In this document: piece after piece, positions 1-11,558 of the stretch
Numbering within the stretch: the stretch's first letter is position 1
Layout of the letters: every line of letters begins with the position of its first letter
Assembly: GCA_019915135.1 (NCBI GenBank)
Contig: JAHLMK010000018.1
Location: forward strand, 558,001-622,000
From: Strobilurus pachycystidiatus
Taxonomy: Eukaryota; Basidiomycota; Agaricomycetes; Agaricales; Physalacriaceae
Length of the DNA: 64,000 nt
Reading direction: 5' to 3'
Program-made: the position numbers and the translations under genes
Notes under the pieces: model-generated
The model's database searches: none
Told to the model about the DNA's origin: nothing
What the model saw: only the letters and a program-made list of their open reading frames with translations

Positions 1-269
1 TGTCTGGCCCGCCACCATCCAGTGCACTCCGCGTTCCTCCCAACACTCCCGCGTATCCTGCCTTTGGCAAAGACGTGCATGGTCCCGAGGACCGTTGAAC
101 TGTTCCAACTCTTTCTCATCTCGTTGTGTGAGCTGTTTCGCTCCTCGACTGTGTCGCTCGACCATGCTTACACCCATCTCCAGATAGTAACGGGTTATCT
201 GTAGACTAGGTGTAACATCTTGATATATACTCTTTTACCAAACCGCCACATCGTCCGTCCTACACCTCG

Positions 270-699
270 TCAGCGCATGCCATATGCATAAAACGTCCAC
301 TCCGCCGCTTGCTGGTATCTCTGTCTGATTTCCTCCTCTTGCGTCTGCCCCCTCGATGCGGCCTCTTTCATCGAATCATGCAGCGTGTTCCGCAGGATGG
401 GATCGAGGTTCAAGATGCGGTCAGAAGCATCATTTGTCGCGTTCAGGGATAGCATCGGTTTGACGCAAGTGTTTGGGAGTCGGAACGCGCGCCTCATTTT
501 GGTCTGTTCGTAACACATTAGACGGCGGTATGAAGAGCGGTATGTGCCTCACTTCGGTATCATCAGCCACTGATGGCGCGTTCGACTCGATGGAATAGAA
601 AGGCCACCGGCATGCATTGGACTGCCATATGTTTGACCTCGTTCGCGGCCGATGCTTTGATAGATTATTTCTGCCTGTCATCGCTGGGCTGAGTGGCAA
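270..699 (-). CDS. hypothetical protein, probable two-exon gene (3' part)
   Basis: I do not recognise this gene. On the minus strand an open frame from 699 leads to a possible GT-AG intron at roughly 550-502 (GAA|gtgagg ... acag|ACC). A second exon then ends in a stop at 270. The C-terminal exon is hydrophilic, with charged stretches such as DSMKEAASRGQTQEEEIRQR, which could form a helix. The start is uncertain because an upstream exon may lie to the right. No domain is visible. The call rests only on coding-like composition and a consistent splice junction, so it may be wrong. Confidence 0.33.
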
Positions 700-1260
700 A
701 GTCGATGAAGAAAATCCTTGTCGGTCTTCACTGTTGTTCTCATACTTATGGTAGATGGAACAATGATTGCATTGTTGTCTGATCTCTAGGACCTTCCACG
801 GGTCAAATCACGGTGGTCTTTTTCTCCTTTTCGCTCGTTTTTTGAATTTCTTCGGAGCAGTATACAACCCATGCGGCTCGGATTTGTGTGTGGATCCACA
901 GGCGTCCACAATGCCACCCACGTGGGTATTCTAGATGATGGTCTGAGTCAGCAGTTGTCCTCGCGTATATACTTACTCACCAACAGCCTCTCTGCGATGA
1001 TTAGCCTCGAACTCCAAGCTGACCAAGCCATTCGCTGATCACGGCAACACGTCCAGGGACCGCTATTGTTCTCTAAATGTGCTCTTCCTTCATACACGTC
1101 CCGTTCGAGAACAAGGCTGTATGCGTCTCTGGTAGGATAAAAATCAGCGGATCTGAGGCATGCCTCGAACAACCCCAGTCACCACCTTCCCTACTCTACA
1201 TTTGTTGCTGGACAACAATCCATCTCCCACTCATAATCTCTGAATATTACAGCATTGCTA

Positions 1261-2322
1261 ATGGCTCAAACTTACAACGAAATACCCGCGACGATTCCGG
1301 ACTGGAGGAAGACCGAATGGGATGATATTACTCTAGAGCAACTTCGCCTGCCCACATCCTGCGCGCCGAACTCGTCAGCTGTACTGCTCTATAGCCTGAT
1401 GTGCTTGGAGGCACAACAGTACTGGCGACTCATCGAGCCCTTCCGTATGTGGCTGCTCTTCTGATTTTGACCGAAAGTCTGATACTTAGTCGTCGCACAA
1501 CAGAAAACCTTTGGCTCGAAGCAAACGTTGGCCGCGAGGATGACGATGAAGACATCACTTGGCCCGGAGACGGGGCAGTGACCAGCGTTGACGAAGCCTT
1601 CGACCGTCTCTTCGGTCTCGTGCCAGAGGCGCTCATGCTTGAGCAATACTTCATGGCTAACGAGAGAACCTGGGGCGAGTTCCAGCACAGTCAGTCCATC
1701 TTACTTCCCTTGTAATCTGGCAGGCAAAAAGCTCAACAAAAGCTCCAGTGCTGGCAACTACACGCGACAATATCATCTCAATTGAGACGTTCAAACTCAC
1801 TTGTGCGTAAAATCATCACAAGGTCCTTGTCTGCTTTCTGATGCAGCGCATTCATAGGTAATGACCTCTTCTGCTCCAACGTCGGAACCACAGGGGATGA
1901 GTCCTTCGTCCGAGTACCTATCTCTGTGGATCCGACGAAAGTGTGGATTCCTATGTATCACAATAGTTCTTGGGTGGTCTCCCCCGGCACCTACGTCCCC
2001 GCGGCATGGGAAAGCTGGAGACAAAGTGCTCTAAGCGCACCGTCGTTAGCCCAGCCGCGCCTTATCGAGATATTTGAAGAGGTCTCGGCTATGTACGAGA
2101 GGGAAACGTTCCAGGACATGCAACTCGGTGAGTGGTGCATATCTCCATGAGTTGGCGAGGACATCACGCTAATGTGAGCTCTCAGCCCTCGCGCGCTTTA
2201 TGTCAAACGGCATCTTCAACCAGTTCTTGGATCTTCGGGATCCACGTTATACTCTCTTCTATAAGTACGACGACGCAGAGTGTCAGGAGGACGAGTGTTG
2301 TCAGGACATGGATGTAATTTAG
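1261..2322 (+). CDS. hypothetical protein, multi-exon
   Basis: This is an unrecognised gene with several exons. Exon 1 starts at the ATG at 1261 (MAQTYNEIPATIPDW) and meets a donor at 1445. Coding resumes after the acceptor at 1489 with an acidic stretch (NVGREDDDEDITWPGDG). A later exon carries VDPTKVWIPMYHNSSWVV (about 1926-2127). A 58 bp intron (2128-2185) leads to a last exon ending in an acidic, Cys-containing tail (ECQEDECCQDMDVI) with a stop at 2320-2322. The exon 1 to exon 2 phase does not join cleanly by my reading. Either a boundary is misplaced or there is a frameshift. The 2128-2185 intron is the best supported junction. No catalytic motif is visible. Confidence 0.45.
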
Positions 2323-3206
2323 TATCGGAAGTGCATCGCAACTTACATATCCCATAATGAATGGCTGTCTGGATCTATGTAAGGGTGTGTACTGAAATAG
2401 TTTGAGCTGAGGTGATACATCGTAGACAAGGCATGTATTGAAAAGTGAAGGCGCCACCTGGGCGTCGGTGGGCGCCATTGACAGTAAAGGTTTTGTCTTG
2501 AGTCAATTGATGTACGCGTTCACAAGGCCGTGGGCCGTGGCACAGTGCCGAGTCCCGGCCGCACACGCAAGCACCCGTTCGGAGTTCCGGAGTTTCGGAA
2601 ACGCTTCACCTTAAACATTTCACTGGCAACCACGACTGCTTTCCGGATATCCGTGTCCCTTCTCCAACCGTGGCCCCGCGGTAAACCGCCAGTCTGTCGA
2701 TATCTGTGAACGACGTCTGGCTCTCAGTCACTCCTATTAGTACCTCCCGGACCAACAAGTTGCAAGCGTTCTTTGTATCAGACGATTCATACCTATCTAG
2801 TCCCAACTCTGTCTATCAGTCTCCTGCGGCTTGGAGGCTGATCTTCCTTCCAATGTTGATTATGGCCAAACCACTACTATGACTCAATCCAATTGACGAA
2901 TGCGAACGAGGTGAACAAACATATTGGCCCCGAATTCTGCACTATGGTTTGGTCATATATCGATGGACTCGGGACTTCTCGTCAAAAATTGGTAAACGAA
3001 TTCAATTCTCAAGTCTTACTACAAACATTTCCTTCTGATTGGGTTGATTTACCGGCTAGGACGGGGACTACAGCCCAAACCTAGGATCTATTCCTATCTG
3101 AGTCGGCGCAAGTCCTTTCCGTCTAGACCCAGGGAACTGTACTTAACAAAATCCTTATAAACTGCTTGTAACGTTCGACTCCGCTTATCAACATTACGCC
3201 TTCGGA
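2323..3206. other. intergenic stretch
   Basis: I see no convincing gene here. Short open frames on both strands lack splice support. The right part, close to 3207, is the presumed promoter region of the split OYE gene. Confidence 0.4.
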
Positions 3207-3876
3207 ATGTCGTCTCCCTCGAAGCTCTTCCAGCCAATTCATGTTGGACCGCTGGAGATTCAGCATCGTGTAGTCATGGCTCCTCTGACCCGCTGGAAAG
3301 CTGAGGAGAAGACTCATGACCCGCATAGGGAACTTGTCAAGGAGCATTACGCTCAGCGATCCAGCACGCCGGGGACCTTGCTCATCTCTGAAGCAATTTT
3401 GATCGATGCAAAGGCAGGCACATATCCCCACATTCCCGGAATCTGGTCGCAACCGCAAATCGACGCTTGGAAAGCGGTAAGATTATAGTCACATTCCGAG
3501 TTTGATTGGCAATGACATATCTCGTGTAGGTAACTGACGCCGTTCACAACAACGGAAGCTTCATGTTTTCCCAGCTTTGGGCGCTTGGTCGGGCCTCAGA
3601 CTATCAGGCGGCGCGCGCAGAAGATTCTTCCATCTCGTATGTTGCGCCATCGGCAATCAGGCTGACAGGAAAGGACGAGGCCCCGCGCCCCCTCACGGTC
3701 GACGAAATCAAGGAATACGTCAAATTGTTCGCGATCGCAGCAGCGAACGCTGTCCATAAAGCTGGCTTTGACGGTATGAGATCTCGCCCTTCTCGTGCTC
3801 TGACTGAGGGCAATCTGCAGGCATCAAAATCCACGGTGCAAACGGATATCTTGTCGATCAGTTCATCCAAGATGTG
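3207..3876 (+). pseudogene. old yellow enzyme gene, 5' half (cut by the 48 kb insertion)
   Basis: OYE proteins are FMN-dependent NADPH oxidoreductases that reduce activated C=C bonds. The N-terminus is typical: LFQPIHVGPLEIQHRVVMAP, then PLTRWKAEEKTHDP. Exon 1 is 3207-3476 and exon 2 is 3530-3773 (VTDAVHNNGSFMFSQLWALG). Exon 3 starts at 3821 with IKIHGANGYLVDQFIQDV, which includes the active-site His/Asn pair. After DV (3876) the frame meets only QKFQ and a stop, and homology to the intact paralogue at 53554 ends. Exon structure and phases match that paralogue exactly (270 and 244 bp for exons 1 and 2). The missing C-terminal half is at 52273-52927. As it stands the gene cannot make a full enzyme unless the insert is removed. 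Confidence 0.93.
3870..3876. repeat. target-site duplication, left copy (AGATGTG)
   Basis: AGATGTG sits immediately before the left inverted repeat and recurs at 52273-52279 immediately after the right one. It encodes part of the Gln-Asp-Val of the OYE IQDV motif, so one copy belongs to the original gene. If the duplication was 8 bp, the eighth base differs (AAGATGTG against GAGATGTG). Confidence 0.85.
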
Positions 3877-3920
3877 CAGAAATTTCAGTGACTTTGTGGC
3901 CACGTAGTGCCATCTGAGAT
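3877..3920 (+). repeat. left terminal inverted repeat of the giant element
   Basis: It begins CAGAAATTTCAGTGACTTTG and continues with TGGCCACGTAGTGCCATCT. Against the reverse complement of 52229-52272 I count 36 identities in 44 positions with no gaps. The best conserved blocks are CAGTGA, TGTGGCCACGT and GCCATCT. Confidence 0.85.
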
Positions 3921-4362
3921 GGCATTGACCAGACCGTCGCCACTGAAGCGTAGCCACGATACTGTCTGTATATACACACGATCAATGCTATCTAGTTGTA
4001 CTTTTACATCGTGGCCACGCGTGACTACCCTTGATCAACGCTAACTCCCCTCGGCCACCGAGCGTGGCTACGCGTAGCTCCTTTGCGTGTTTACCACTTC
4101 TGAGCACCCACTGCGCGCGGACCGTGGCTACGCGCAGCTCTGATCCCTAATACACTTTGATGCTAAATCCCAGCGTGACTACGCGTCGTTTTGCTCCCAG
4201 ATCCGCTGCCTCCTCAGCGTGGCTACTCTTTGCGTGGCCACGCGTAGCTGGATTTGAGGCTCTAGAGAATATGGTCAGCAAGATCTTGGCGCGTGGCGAC
4301 GCGTAGATAGGGTAAATGTTCGCATGGCGATATCGGTCGCGTGCGTGGCTACGCGTAGTAAA
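3895..4362. repeat. subterminal repeat cluster, left end
   Basis: About ten degenerate copies of a GCGTGGCTACGCGTAG motif occur here, for example near 4009, 4061, 4120, 4172, 4217, 4231, 4290 and 4342. Variants read GTGGCCACG, GTGGCGACG and GTGACTACG. Spacing is irregular, so this is not a simple tandem array. Repeated motifs near transposon ends commonly serve as transposase binding sites. That role is inferred here. The same motif recurs near the right end. Confidence 0.8.
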
Positions 4363-5126
4363 GCTGGCACATTTGCGTACGTTCTCGGTATCACTGTCAG
4401 TCGCGCTTGAGTCGCTGCGCGTGAGACATGTAAAAGTATGCGCGTACCGGTCTACGACGTGCGTTGTCGGCTGGTGCCACTCACTGATTTCAACAAAGCC
4501 CATCGTGGAACAGATGCAACTTACGCGCGTTCGTGAAAGTATCCTCTTCCCTCCAAAATATGGGATGCATGGTGAACGACGCTGGCATTGAAGAAAGCCT
4601 CAACATGGTGGTGGTGGTAGTGGTGAAAGGAGAACATACTGATTGAGACCAATGGGGTGGCGCATGGACCATTGCCTCACCTGGGTTAGACATAAGAGCC
4701 CTTTGACCGGCTCACTTAAGTACATAGACGGTGCTCAGACCATCGACTTAAGCATAAGCCTGACGTTTAAGTCCTTGGCCCGCCCGAATCCTATATTCGT
4801 CAATCCGCTTCACGAGAAATTTTACTATAACCGGTCCAGTGGCGCACTTCAATCCAGGCCCATAGAACACCTCCACATTGTCGGTACATACACTGCAGGC
4901 CCTCGAAGGGCTGTCGGTAGTGTCCATGTGAGCTTTGACAATGTATATAGCCAAGGCGGCGGGGTCTGCCTTTTCAGTCCATTTGGGCTCCTTCCCGCTC
5001 TATTTTCACTCGCCCGAATGGGTAACGTACACGTCGAAATCAGTCATGTTTTTTTGTAAGTATAGACTACATAATGTTCAGGTCATTTGGGGTATCAAAA
5101 CGTGGAATACGACGACATCGACCGAG
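4363..5126. other. intergenic stretch inside the giant element
   Basis: No gene is supported here. There is a short GGT/TGG microsatellite near 4603-4622. The right border is the 3' end of the minus-strand gene ending at 5127. Confidence 0.4.
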
Positions 5127-7633
5127 TCAATGCTTCCCGCCTCTGCGTGTGCGCGGCAAATCCGTTATAATCTCCGCACCCACATCGTACAGCGCCGGCC
5201 GGACTTCTCCCGGCGGCACGTACACATATCCTTTGCTCCCTTTGCTGGAGAGGCAGACAGGGTCAATCAACATAAATGCAAAAGTAGAATTGGACGTACG
5301 CAGTTTTGTCGATCGCTGACTTCTTTCCTGGCCTGTCTGACACGCCAGACTTCGATTTCGTTGATGTTGCGGCTGGGCGCGCCTTCTTCGCTTGGGGCTC
5401 CCCGTTGTCTGGTTCTGCTCTTTTCCGCCTAGACAACTCACTCAATAAAAGTCGAGACATTCTTGATCAGGAGCGACTCACTTGTTTCCCTTGGCCTTTG
5501 CGGTCGTCGTCGTTCTGTGACAATATCAAAAGAGATCCTTCTATGTCTTGTAGAAGGAAGTTGGAACTCACTCAGTCTGTTTGGCTTCCGGTACTTTGGT
5601 CTTCGATTTGCTATCCGCGCATCGCGTCAACGTTCTTGAATCCGCCACAAGTGACTATTTCTTACCTTGTCGCTGCTCCTGTACCTTTGCCTCTAATCCT
5701 AGGGTTAGACCTAATCCTCACGAAGAGACACTAGCACATACCGGCGTCCTTTAGCAGCCACCTTTTTTGACTGTGCAACCACGGTTGGTTCCTCGGTCTC
5801 GGCCTCTTCATCCTCGCTACTGTTTATACTTCAGCAAACTTCTGCAGGTATAGTTCGTGACAGTGAACATACTCCGGCGGTGTCAACTCTCCCTTGAAAG
5901 GATCGTCGTTGTCAGTTCCCGTAGGCAAGCTGTCAAGGCTTGAGGAAGAAAAAAAAACCGAAAAAAACCGAACCTCACTTGTCGAGTTGCAGCATGGAGT
6001 AACCCAGACCATCGTCCGGTGAAGCTGCCCGTCCCTTTCGTTTCTTGTTGGGTGACGCCGCGTTGGGAGAGGCTTCGAACGGTGACTCGGTATCGGAGGA
6101 GGCATGATCTGGCTCTGGTTGATCGTGCTCGATCGCATCCTTCGTGCGCGCCTTCTTCTGCTTGGACTTCGAGGGCGTCTTCGGACTTTTCGGGGGCGGT
6201 GAAGGAGGCGTCGGTGTCCTGAAAAGCTCTCGAATCGGATTTGCCTGGAAATGGCGAACAAGAGCCAATGCCGTGTCGGGGAATGACTGCAAAAGGGTCG
6301 CCACCTTGGGATCGCAGTTGGGCGATAGGAGGCTCGCAGCACCCGAACATATTGTGGCCATAGCAAAAGGCTCTTCGCCGCGCGATAACCCTGATGAACA
6401 TGTCAGAATGAAAGACGAACCGCAATCCGTTCAGCGCGTACCCCAGTGCATGCGTAGAAATTTCTCAGCAATATATCGGAGTTGAGTGTGAGTAGTATTG
6501 TCGAGGTCGAGGTTCGAAGGGATGACGATCGTCCCCAAAAAGTCAATATGGACATCTGAGGTTTGTACTGCAGCTGTGCCGTTCGCTTCAATGAGTATAT
6601 GTGTGATACTATCAGAGAGAAATGCACTGCTTACGAGGAACGTAATCAGCACAGTACTTTCGCCAAGCTTCGGTCAATTCTTTCGTCACGAACTGAGGGG
6701 GGTCGGGGTCTTCGTTCAGGATGAGGAGACTATCAGATGGGGCGTTAACAAAGCTAGCAACCGTATCGAAAGCTGCACACACCTAAACGGATTCATGCGC
6801 CCAGTTTCGTCTCGGACACCGACAAGAAGGCAGAATGCGGCATTACCGACTTGCTGTTTGCCAGAGCCAGGAAGCTTGTATAGTAGACTCGAAAACTCTT
6901 GCAACATCAACGCTTGATTTCTGAGTTGAGCGTCAACTTTTCACCGAGATTGAAGGAACGTGGGGTGCATACGCGTAGATATCTGGATCGCCGTTGTTGA
7001 TGGTCTCCGCCTTGTTCGTCCATTCGTCCTTGGTGGCGGGCGGAAGTGTGTCCCAGGCTTCTTTCATCCGCGTCTGTAAGATTCCAGCGTGGTGTTTGCA
7101 GTCCAGATTCTGCTGCTCTCGTTCGATCAAGACTTTCGCGTTCAGCTGCTCTCGTATACTGGCGAGGTAGAGCGAACGTCCCGTCACCTCCCTAGTGGCA
7201 AGGAAGGAGGATGGACTCTTCTGGTCACTGCCACCGCCGCTCACCATCGTGAACGCTTGTCCCGGCGCCGAAACGCCTATCTTGCTATCGCGGAGTAGCG
7301 TGAGTACGCGCTTGCCGTTTTGTGTCGCCACGGTGTCTTTGCGCGAACGAAATCTTGTTAGAAACGTCTGTGGGTCACTCGTCATTTAGTCCTCAAGCGC
7401 GAACCATCCAATATGCGCACCTCTTTGCGATCACGGAAGTCCGTGTCCTTGGGAAACTTGGTACAAAACAGTGGCCACGCGATCTCGAGGCTATAGTCCT
7501 TGGGAAGCCTCTCCGTAGGGAATGCATGACCCGGCTGCCAATTTGTCCAGTTCTCTAGGAGAGGTTCAAAGACATTCTTGAGATAGTCTTTGATCCATTG
7601 GTCTTCGTCTTTGGTCCACTTGTAGGCGGGCAT
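5127..7633 (-). CDS. cargo gene: hypothetical multi-exon protein, HMG-box-like middle, Lys-rich tail
   Basis: The start MPAYKWTKDEDQWIKDYLK is at 7633. Exon 1 (7633-7421) is followed by an intron to 7368. Exon 2 begins TFLTRFRSRKDTV and contains RMKEAWDTLPPATKDEWTNK, resembling the W..L....K..W pattern of HMG-box or related families. Further exons read LMLQEFSSLLYKLPGSGKQQ, LLILNEDPDPPQFVTKELTE and NGTAAVQTSDVHIDFLGTIV. A Pro/Lys-rich exon ends near 5975. Several very short Lys- and Ser-rich exons follow, and the last ends GYVYVPPGEVRPALYDVGAE ... RRGGKH at 5127. Most junctions keep the frame, so it looks functional. Similar proteins with small basic exons are, as far as I know, expanded in agaric genomes, but I cannot give a function. 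It is the leftmost gene of the minus-strand cargo block. Confidence 0.65.
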
Positions 7634-8124
7634 GTCGATGGTAGGGAGGGGAAGGAAAAGTGAAAAAAGCACACCTCGATAAGCGTTCCTCTTTATCCGC
7701 CACTCGCCACTCGGGCCATCGCCCTCTACGCCTTGACCTGCCGCTGATACCATTCTTGGGCATGGACCAGCCGTTCATTGTTTCGCCACATCGAGGTAAC
7801 AAAGAGAAGGCGAAATCGTGGGAAAGTACTAACGGATTGGGCAAGTAGGACGCCGAAAGGCTCTTTCCGAGAAGTCCGGGCTCCTACTCACCTCGCCAGC
7901 GTACATGTTGGTCCTCCCGTAATATCTACACAGAGAATTATGGGCAAAATTTCACACTGTTCTGATTCATATCCAACACGATCATGCGAATGTTCCAGTA
8001 CATTCAAACCACCTTTGAACACGAGGTTTCACCCATATGTATTTTGATTACAATAAGTAGTCATGCCATGCTAGCTTGGACGGTCTTCGGATTACAACTC
8101 TCATTTACGGCGTCATCACCACGA

Positions 8125-8843
8125 CTATACCAGCTTCTGGCGCTTCTCAGTGGAGGGGAAAGAGGGTGAACGAGAGCGCTTGAGCAACTCTAATACCTCC
8201 ATGTAGCCTTCTTCGCTCAGATCGATAGACGGCGAACGGGAACACTTGGACATTGGTGAGCCTTCCTCGCGTTGTTTCCCAATTTCGCGGTCTCTCTGAC
8301 CGGGAACTGAGCTAAGGCATCAGCCACCACATCTGGGCATCGACGATTGTGTGGGGTAGCGTACCTCTAACACTGCAATCCTCCTCTTCCTCCGAATTAT
8401 CTGTCCGGGATGTAGCTGCGTCAATTTCGTCTCCATTCACAGATTCGCGATATAGCGCTCTGATACCTTTTAAGAATCAACACGATGCACCGTATCCGTT
8501 TCAGCAATCCACTCACTGTCCTCGACTTCCTTTAACTTCCTCTCGCAACGTTTCATAGTCTTGAAATGTTCCGCGCGCCTCCGCCCCGCATCGTGAAATT
8601 TCGCTTCATTGTCCAAGATATCGTTGGTCGACCCTAGCGTTCAATCAGTGCATGTCACCGAGCGCATCCTCTTTGCTCTCACCGCAACATATACGAAGTT
8701 CGTCTCTCGCATGCCCCCGACTGCGTTCCGTCTGTAGTGCACCTATCCAGGCATGCTCCGCGTTCTCCAATGCATCGATGGTAGCCTCACGTACTTCATG
8801 TAGGCTCTTCCACTCCTGCAATGCGTCTGCTAGATTGGCGCGT
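8125..8843 (-). pseudogene. cargo gene A, 3' part (split by the gypsy element)
   Basis: This is the C-terminal part of a gene whose 5' part is at 25925-26297. Read from 8843 the exon begins ANLADALQEWKSLHEVREAT and runs to a donor at 8682. Next come exons 8633-8517 (STNDILDNEAKFHDAGRRRA) and from 8466 (SIRALYRESVNGDEIDAATS). The last exon ends SPSFPSTEKRQKLV with a stop at 8125-8127. The basic tail resembles the SRKRAKL end of the paralogue at 29217-30323. Removing the retrotransposon with one copy of its 4 bp duplication joins DAQER to ANLADALQEW in frame. The predicted product is a coiled-coil-type helical protein of unknown function. Confidence 0.8.
8840..8843. repeat. gypsy target-site duplication, left copy (GCGT)
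   Basis: GCGT directly precedes the TGATAC start of the 5' LTR and recurs at 25925-25928 directly after the 3' LTR. Using one copy restores the frame of gene A. Confidence 0.85.
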
Positions 8844-10538
8844 TGATACGCATTGTAGAATCCTAGTGCCAGAACCAGGGAATTTTGCGATTCCTGTAGG
8901 AGTCTATGCCAGGACTTCCAGTCACAGCACAACGACCAGAGAGACACACGGAGAAACTACCTTAACGCAGGCAAGTCTCCAGGACTAAGGGATACGCGCC
9001 TTTAGGACGCGGTATGATCGACCGATCATACTCCTTAACTCCGAATATCATTATCCAAGCGTTGTACTCTTAAAACCAGGAGTTCATTCAACCGTGTCGG
9101 TCATGCAACAACAAGTGCCTACCAGAAATAGCACTATGGAAAGTACCCAGGCAGGAGATACTCTACCAAGAAGGCTCAAGGAGTTTACTCGTGCTAAGTC
9201 AGAACTCGCGCGACCAAGAATAGATCAAAGGAGAAGATCTCTCTTCCGGGCCATGGCGCCTTCGGAATAGTGATCTCCGCTCCGACGCCCCGCACCAAAG
9301 AAAACGGACTTCGATCCGCCGCCGCCGATCACTAAAGATAGACCTGGCTAAAAGGCCCGATCATGGACCTTGTACCTCACTGGAACTCACATATTGATGT
9401 GGCGTCACTGAGTTGTCGAAAACAAATCACCTTCCAAGCGCTAAGGATAAACCCAACCAACGCCTAAAGACACGAAAGAACTCATTAAGGAGTTTTGCCA
9501 AGACAAGCGGAACCTCGGGAGACAGAAATAGACTTAAGGAAGAGCCAGATCGGTGGTGTGGCGCACTTGGCGCTGACCAAGTGTTCAGTCTTCTCCCGGG
9601 TCGGCTGTTTCGAACAGGGATAGCCAATCAGGACGCTAGTACAGAATGACTCAACCTCCGAGAGGCCCGACGAGTAGTAAACCCGCTTACAGTACAGAAT
9701 AGCAGGAATAGTATAAAAGGCCAGCAAGCGCCAGTAGATAGGTAGCTTAGTGCCCCCACAGTATCCGCTAGTAATACGCAGTCGCTGTAGTGAATCTAAC
9801 TCGAGTTTCGACTCAACTTACTCTGAATTTGAGAGAACCCAAAAGATCTTGAGAGCCCCAAAAAGACCTTAGAACCATTTAGGCGATATCAGGTGTTAGC
9901 AAACTCCTTGAAGAACTCATAGGTTCCTATCCTCCAAGTCACTAAGACAATACCAAACGACACCACTTGGCGTTAGACCCTTGTGTTCGTTAGAAGGCCG
10001 GGTTGCAAGTAGTTCTGCCTTGCAATCACGCTCTGTTGTGAAGTATTCGCCTTTGAGGAGTTTAGTTGAGTTTGAACGAGTGTTGTTATCGTCTGAAACA
10101 CCTTACGGAATCTTTGGTCCCAGTCCAAGACACTAGAAGTTTGGTTTAAGGACAAGGAAATCGCCTTACTTGGTAGCAGTCCAGTAGCATAAACACCTAC
10201 GGTAGCGGCCTGCCATAAGACAATCACCTTGTACAAAAGAACGATCAATAAGAAGGAGCTACATTGCCTCGCGCTGTTTAAGGTCTCCGTACGTTGTGAC
10301 TTCGGCCTACGACTTTCAGATTATCTTGTTCGACTTTGTGAATCAATCTCCTTACACCCCCTAAAACTACTCGAACGCAAGTTCGGAATACATCTCTATT
10401 GTTCCAATACCAAAAGTACTTGTTCCTTTGAACAACTACACCAGCCTCGCTCCCACAAGGAGTATTAGTGAGATATAAGGATAGATAGGATAGATCTCAT
10501 AGTCCCCTTTTAGAGGTCTATTTCGAACGTGCATATCA
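8844..10538 (+). repeat. 5' LTR
   Basis: It starts TGATACGCATTG and ends GTGCATATCA. It is a 1695 bp direct repeat of 24230-25924. The short ORFs inside it occur identically in both LTRs and are not credible genes. Confidence 0.95.
9711..9720 (+). promoter_or_regulatory. candidate TATA box in the 5' LTR
   Basis: GTATAAAAGG is the only strong TATA-like motif I noticed in the LTR. It lies about half way along, a plausible position for the U3/R boundary. The same sequence is at 25097-25106 in the 3' LTR. The transcription start is inferred, not seen. Confidence 0.5.
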
Positions 10539-10543
10539 TATTT

Positions 10544-10561
10544 TGGAGCCCACCGCGAGGG
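10544..10561 (+). promoter_or_regulatory. candidate tRNA primer-binding site
   Basis: TGGAGCCCACCGCGAGGG starts 5 bp after the LTR end. TGG would pair with the CCA tail of a tRNA, and the reverse complement looks like an acceptor and T-arm 3' strand. I could not match it to a specific tRNA. Confidence 0.5.
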
Positions 10562-10614
10562 GGTGATATATTTTGATTTCAACGAAACCTACCAAGGCAT
10601 CTGCGAAGTCTTAA

Positions 10615-11085
10615 ATTCCAAACAACGACCTGGCTGCTAGGAACTCTGAACGTTATACCAACAGTCAGAACCAAGCAAACCCGCCACCACCAAAAGCAAA
10701 ACCAGTCATTGCAGGATCATCAAGTCCTACAAACTCTGGGATAGCAAGTCGGCTTCGAACCAAACGACCTACAGCCGGATCTCTCTTCAACGGAACTCCC
10801 CAAGAAGTTGCTGCAGCTCAAAGGCGTTTAGCGAACCCGTCAACACCAAAGTCCAAAAAGTCGAAACGTGGAACAAAAGTACCACCGACGCCCCAAGCAT
10901 CTACTAGGAGAAGAGCTACTTCAGATCCTGAAACACCTTCGCGAGCTACTACCAGCCAAAGGCGATCTTCAGCCTCCGAAATCTCGCCTAGTTCTACGAA
11001 CTCCACACCTTTTGGAAGTCCTCTAACTAGTTTAGAAGACGACGACAGTTTACCACCGATTCCTACGTTTATTAACTTCGGAAAC
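10615..11085 (+). pseudogene. gag, upstream in-frame part cut off by a hAT MITE
   Basis: A 157-codon open frame (after a TAA at 10612-10614) has no ATG. It is Pro, Ser, Arg and Thr rich, for example NPPPPKAKPVIAGSSSP, ending LEDDDSLPPIPTFINFGN. It is closed only by the TAG that forms the first bases of the MITE. Removing the MITE and one 8 bp duplication joins FGN to SNPRTNTMPAMAAV of Gag in frame. It therefore appears to be a disordered N-terminal extension of Gag. The original start codon is not apparent. The preceding frame (STKPTKASAKS, stop, IPNND) suggests a further nonsense change. Confidence 0.65.
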
Positions 11086-11558
11086 TAGACATGAGCACGA
11101 ATGTCGGATATTTTCGGATATTTCAATTATATTCGTATCCGACATCCGAAGTTATTCGGATGTCGGATGTCGGATATCCTTCGGATGTCGGATACCTCTC
11201 GGATGTCGGATGTTCACTTCCTGAGCAAACATCCGAACCATGATAGTTGTGACTATAATATGAGAGTGTTCTGTATTAGCTATGTGACTCTAATTGACAT
11301 TCACACCCAGTTTACTATCATAACTTCACAGTATGTATAGTTTTAGACTGTGATTGATGCAATTATAATCCAATATTCATGGATATTCAAATATATTCGG
11401 ATATATTCGAATGAATATCCGCAGATATTCGGATATTGGTCATTTAACTCGGATAGAATGTCGGATGTCCATCCGAATACGAATATCTGGGTTTGGGGTG
11501 CACATATTCGTCGTTCGGATGTCGGATATATCCGAATAGACACTCGTGATCATGTCTA
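11086..11558. mobile_element. hAT-type MITE inserted in gag
   Basis: The 473 bp element begins TAGACATGAGCACGAATGTC. The reverse complement of its end reads TAGACATGATCACGAGTGTC, so the terminal repeats match at 18 of 20 positions. It is flanked by a perfect 8 bp duplication TCGGAAAC (11078-11085 and 11559-11566). An 8 bp duplication with TAG-type ends is the hAT signature. The interior is AT-rich and full of CGGATGTCGGATAT-like repeats in both orientations. It has no coding capacity. Its right end supplies the ATG (11552) now used as the first Met of gag. Confidence 0.88.

Noticed and set aside
9413..10468. Short ORFs inside the LTRs (and identical ones at 24799-25854)
   Set aside because: They are identical in both LTRs, have no domains, and overlap on both strands. 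They are by-products of the repeat.
11100..11540. Array of CGGATGTCGGATAT-like repeats as a possible satellite or CRISPR-like array
   Set aside because: The repeats are irregular, in both orientations and confined to the hAT MITE. The organism is a eukaryote.
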